From: Acidobacteriota bacterium
Lineage (GTDB): Bacteria > Acidobacteriota > Terriglobia > Terriglobales > Acidobacteriaceae
Reading direction: 5' to 3'
NCBI GenBank assembly: GCA_021805955.1
Contig: JAJZDO010000554.1
Coordinates: forward strand, 1-16,938
DNA length: 16,938 bases
Numbering within the stretch: position 1 is the stretch's first letter; each line of letters starts with the position of its first letter. The notes beneath the pieces are model-generated. The model made no database searches. It had not been told where the DNA came from and saw only the letters and a list, made by a program, of their open reading frames with translations. The translations under genes were made by a program, and so were the position numbers. Positions 16,531-16,938 of the stretch are shown here, piece after piece.

Positions 16531-16938
16531 ATGGTTTCTGGCCACGCAGAAAAAAAAGCCACCGGATATTTAGTTCCATTTTCAATCTTGCTGGCTTCGT
16601 ACTGCGCATGGATTTTCACTCTTCCTCTTTTCCCCTCGCTCGATGGGTCCCTTCACCTCTACTACGCGTCCGTCCTGGGAAGTTTGCTCTCCGGGTCGAA
16701 AGAGTTTGCGAGTTACTACTTCATTCGCCACGTCTTGCCGCCCTACGCACTGCATTACTACTTTCTGATTGCCACCGCACATTTCTTTGGCTATCTCATG
16801 GCAGACAAGCTTCTGGTATGCCTCATTTTCATTGCCACGGCTTTTGGCTTTCGCTATCTAGCCAGCTATCTCGGTCCCAGCGGCGATGTAATGTCTCTAT
16901 TTATCATCCCCCTGCTACTCAACTGGCCGTTGGGAATG
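16531..16938 (+). CDS. Polytopic membrane protein, possible GT-C-type glycosyltransferase (partial, 3' end beyond window)
   Basis: An open frame of 136 codons starts at ATG 16531 and runs off the right edge. A GTG at 16525 is an alternative start; GGCGGA lies nearby. Hydrophobic helices occur at about 12-32 and 68-90, with two more near 92-110 and 120-136. The first loop reads FPSLDGSLHLYYASVLGSLL (34-53). An acidic residue followed by H..YA in the first extracytoplasmic loop is common in GT-C glycosyltransferases and in related uncharacterised membrane proteins of bacterial exopolysaccharide loci. With only the N-terminal part available the enzyme call stays tentative; that it is an integral membrane protein is well supported. 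It is independent of enolase, being separated from it by a terminator-like hairpin. Confidence 0.7.
   Translation, partial: MVSGHAEKKATGYLVPFSILLASYCAWIFTLPLFPSLDGSLHLYYASVLGSLLSGSKEFASYYFIRHVLPPYALHYYFLIATAHFFGYLMADKLLVCLIFIATAFGFRYLASYLGPSGDVMSLFIIPLLLNWPLGM

Overview
The window looks like a chromosomal segment of a heterotrophic soil bacterium, most likely an Acidobacteriota member. This is inferred from gene content: many Tat-exported Gfo/Idh/MocA and xylose-isomerase-like proteins, a GMC oxidoreductase with its small subunit next to c-type cytochromes, a DUF5009 acyltransferase, and moderate GC. No rRNA, tRNA or CRISPR array was seen.

Layout. 1-875 (-): 5' part of a secreted GH29 alpha-L-fucosidase. 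992-1865: a graveyard made of an IS1595-type transposase N-terminus fused to a frameshifted IS701-type transposase C-terminus, followed by the C-terminal half of an EAL domain. 1887-2696 (+): a GNAT acetyltransferase. 2744-6605: three Tat-exported sugar-metabolism proteins around a divergent control region (Gfo/Idh/MocA on -, then a TIM-barrel isomerase/epimerase and a second Gfo/Idh/MocA on +). 6695-12318 (-): a six-gene run, in transcription order a DUF5009 membrane acyltransferase, a Tat-exported gluconate-2-dehydrogenase-subunit-3-like protein, a GMC FAD oxidoreductase, a five-heme cytochrome c, a monoheme cytochrome c and a second Tat-exported TIM-barrel isomerase. 12510-13223 (+): a secreted LamG/DUF1080-like lectin-fold protein. 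13547-14470 (-): an exported protein of unknown function with a glycine zipper. 15119-16411 (+): enolase. 16531 to the end (+): start of a polytopic membrane protein.

How the genes may work together. GMC large subunit, Tat small subunit and cytochrome c form the known layout of periplasmic glycoside 3-dehydrogenases. Gfo/Idh/MocA enzymes, xylose-isomerase-like TIM barrels and DUF1080 proteins are the families recruited for handling 3-keto-glycosides by oxidation, beta-elimination or hydrolysis, and reduction. The central 10.5 kb therefore reads as a candidate envelope-located glycoside 3-oxidation system that delivers electrons to c-type hemes. Its unusual aspects are the five-heme cytochrome, the export of both Gfo/Idh/MocA proteins by Tat, and the adjacent acyltransferase. 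Substrate and operon structure are inferred, not shown.
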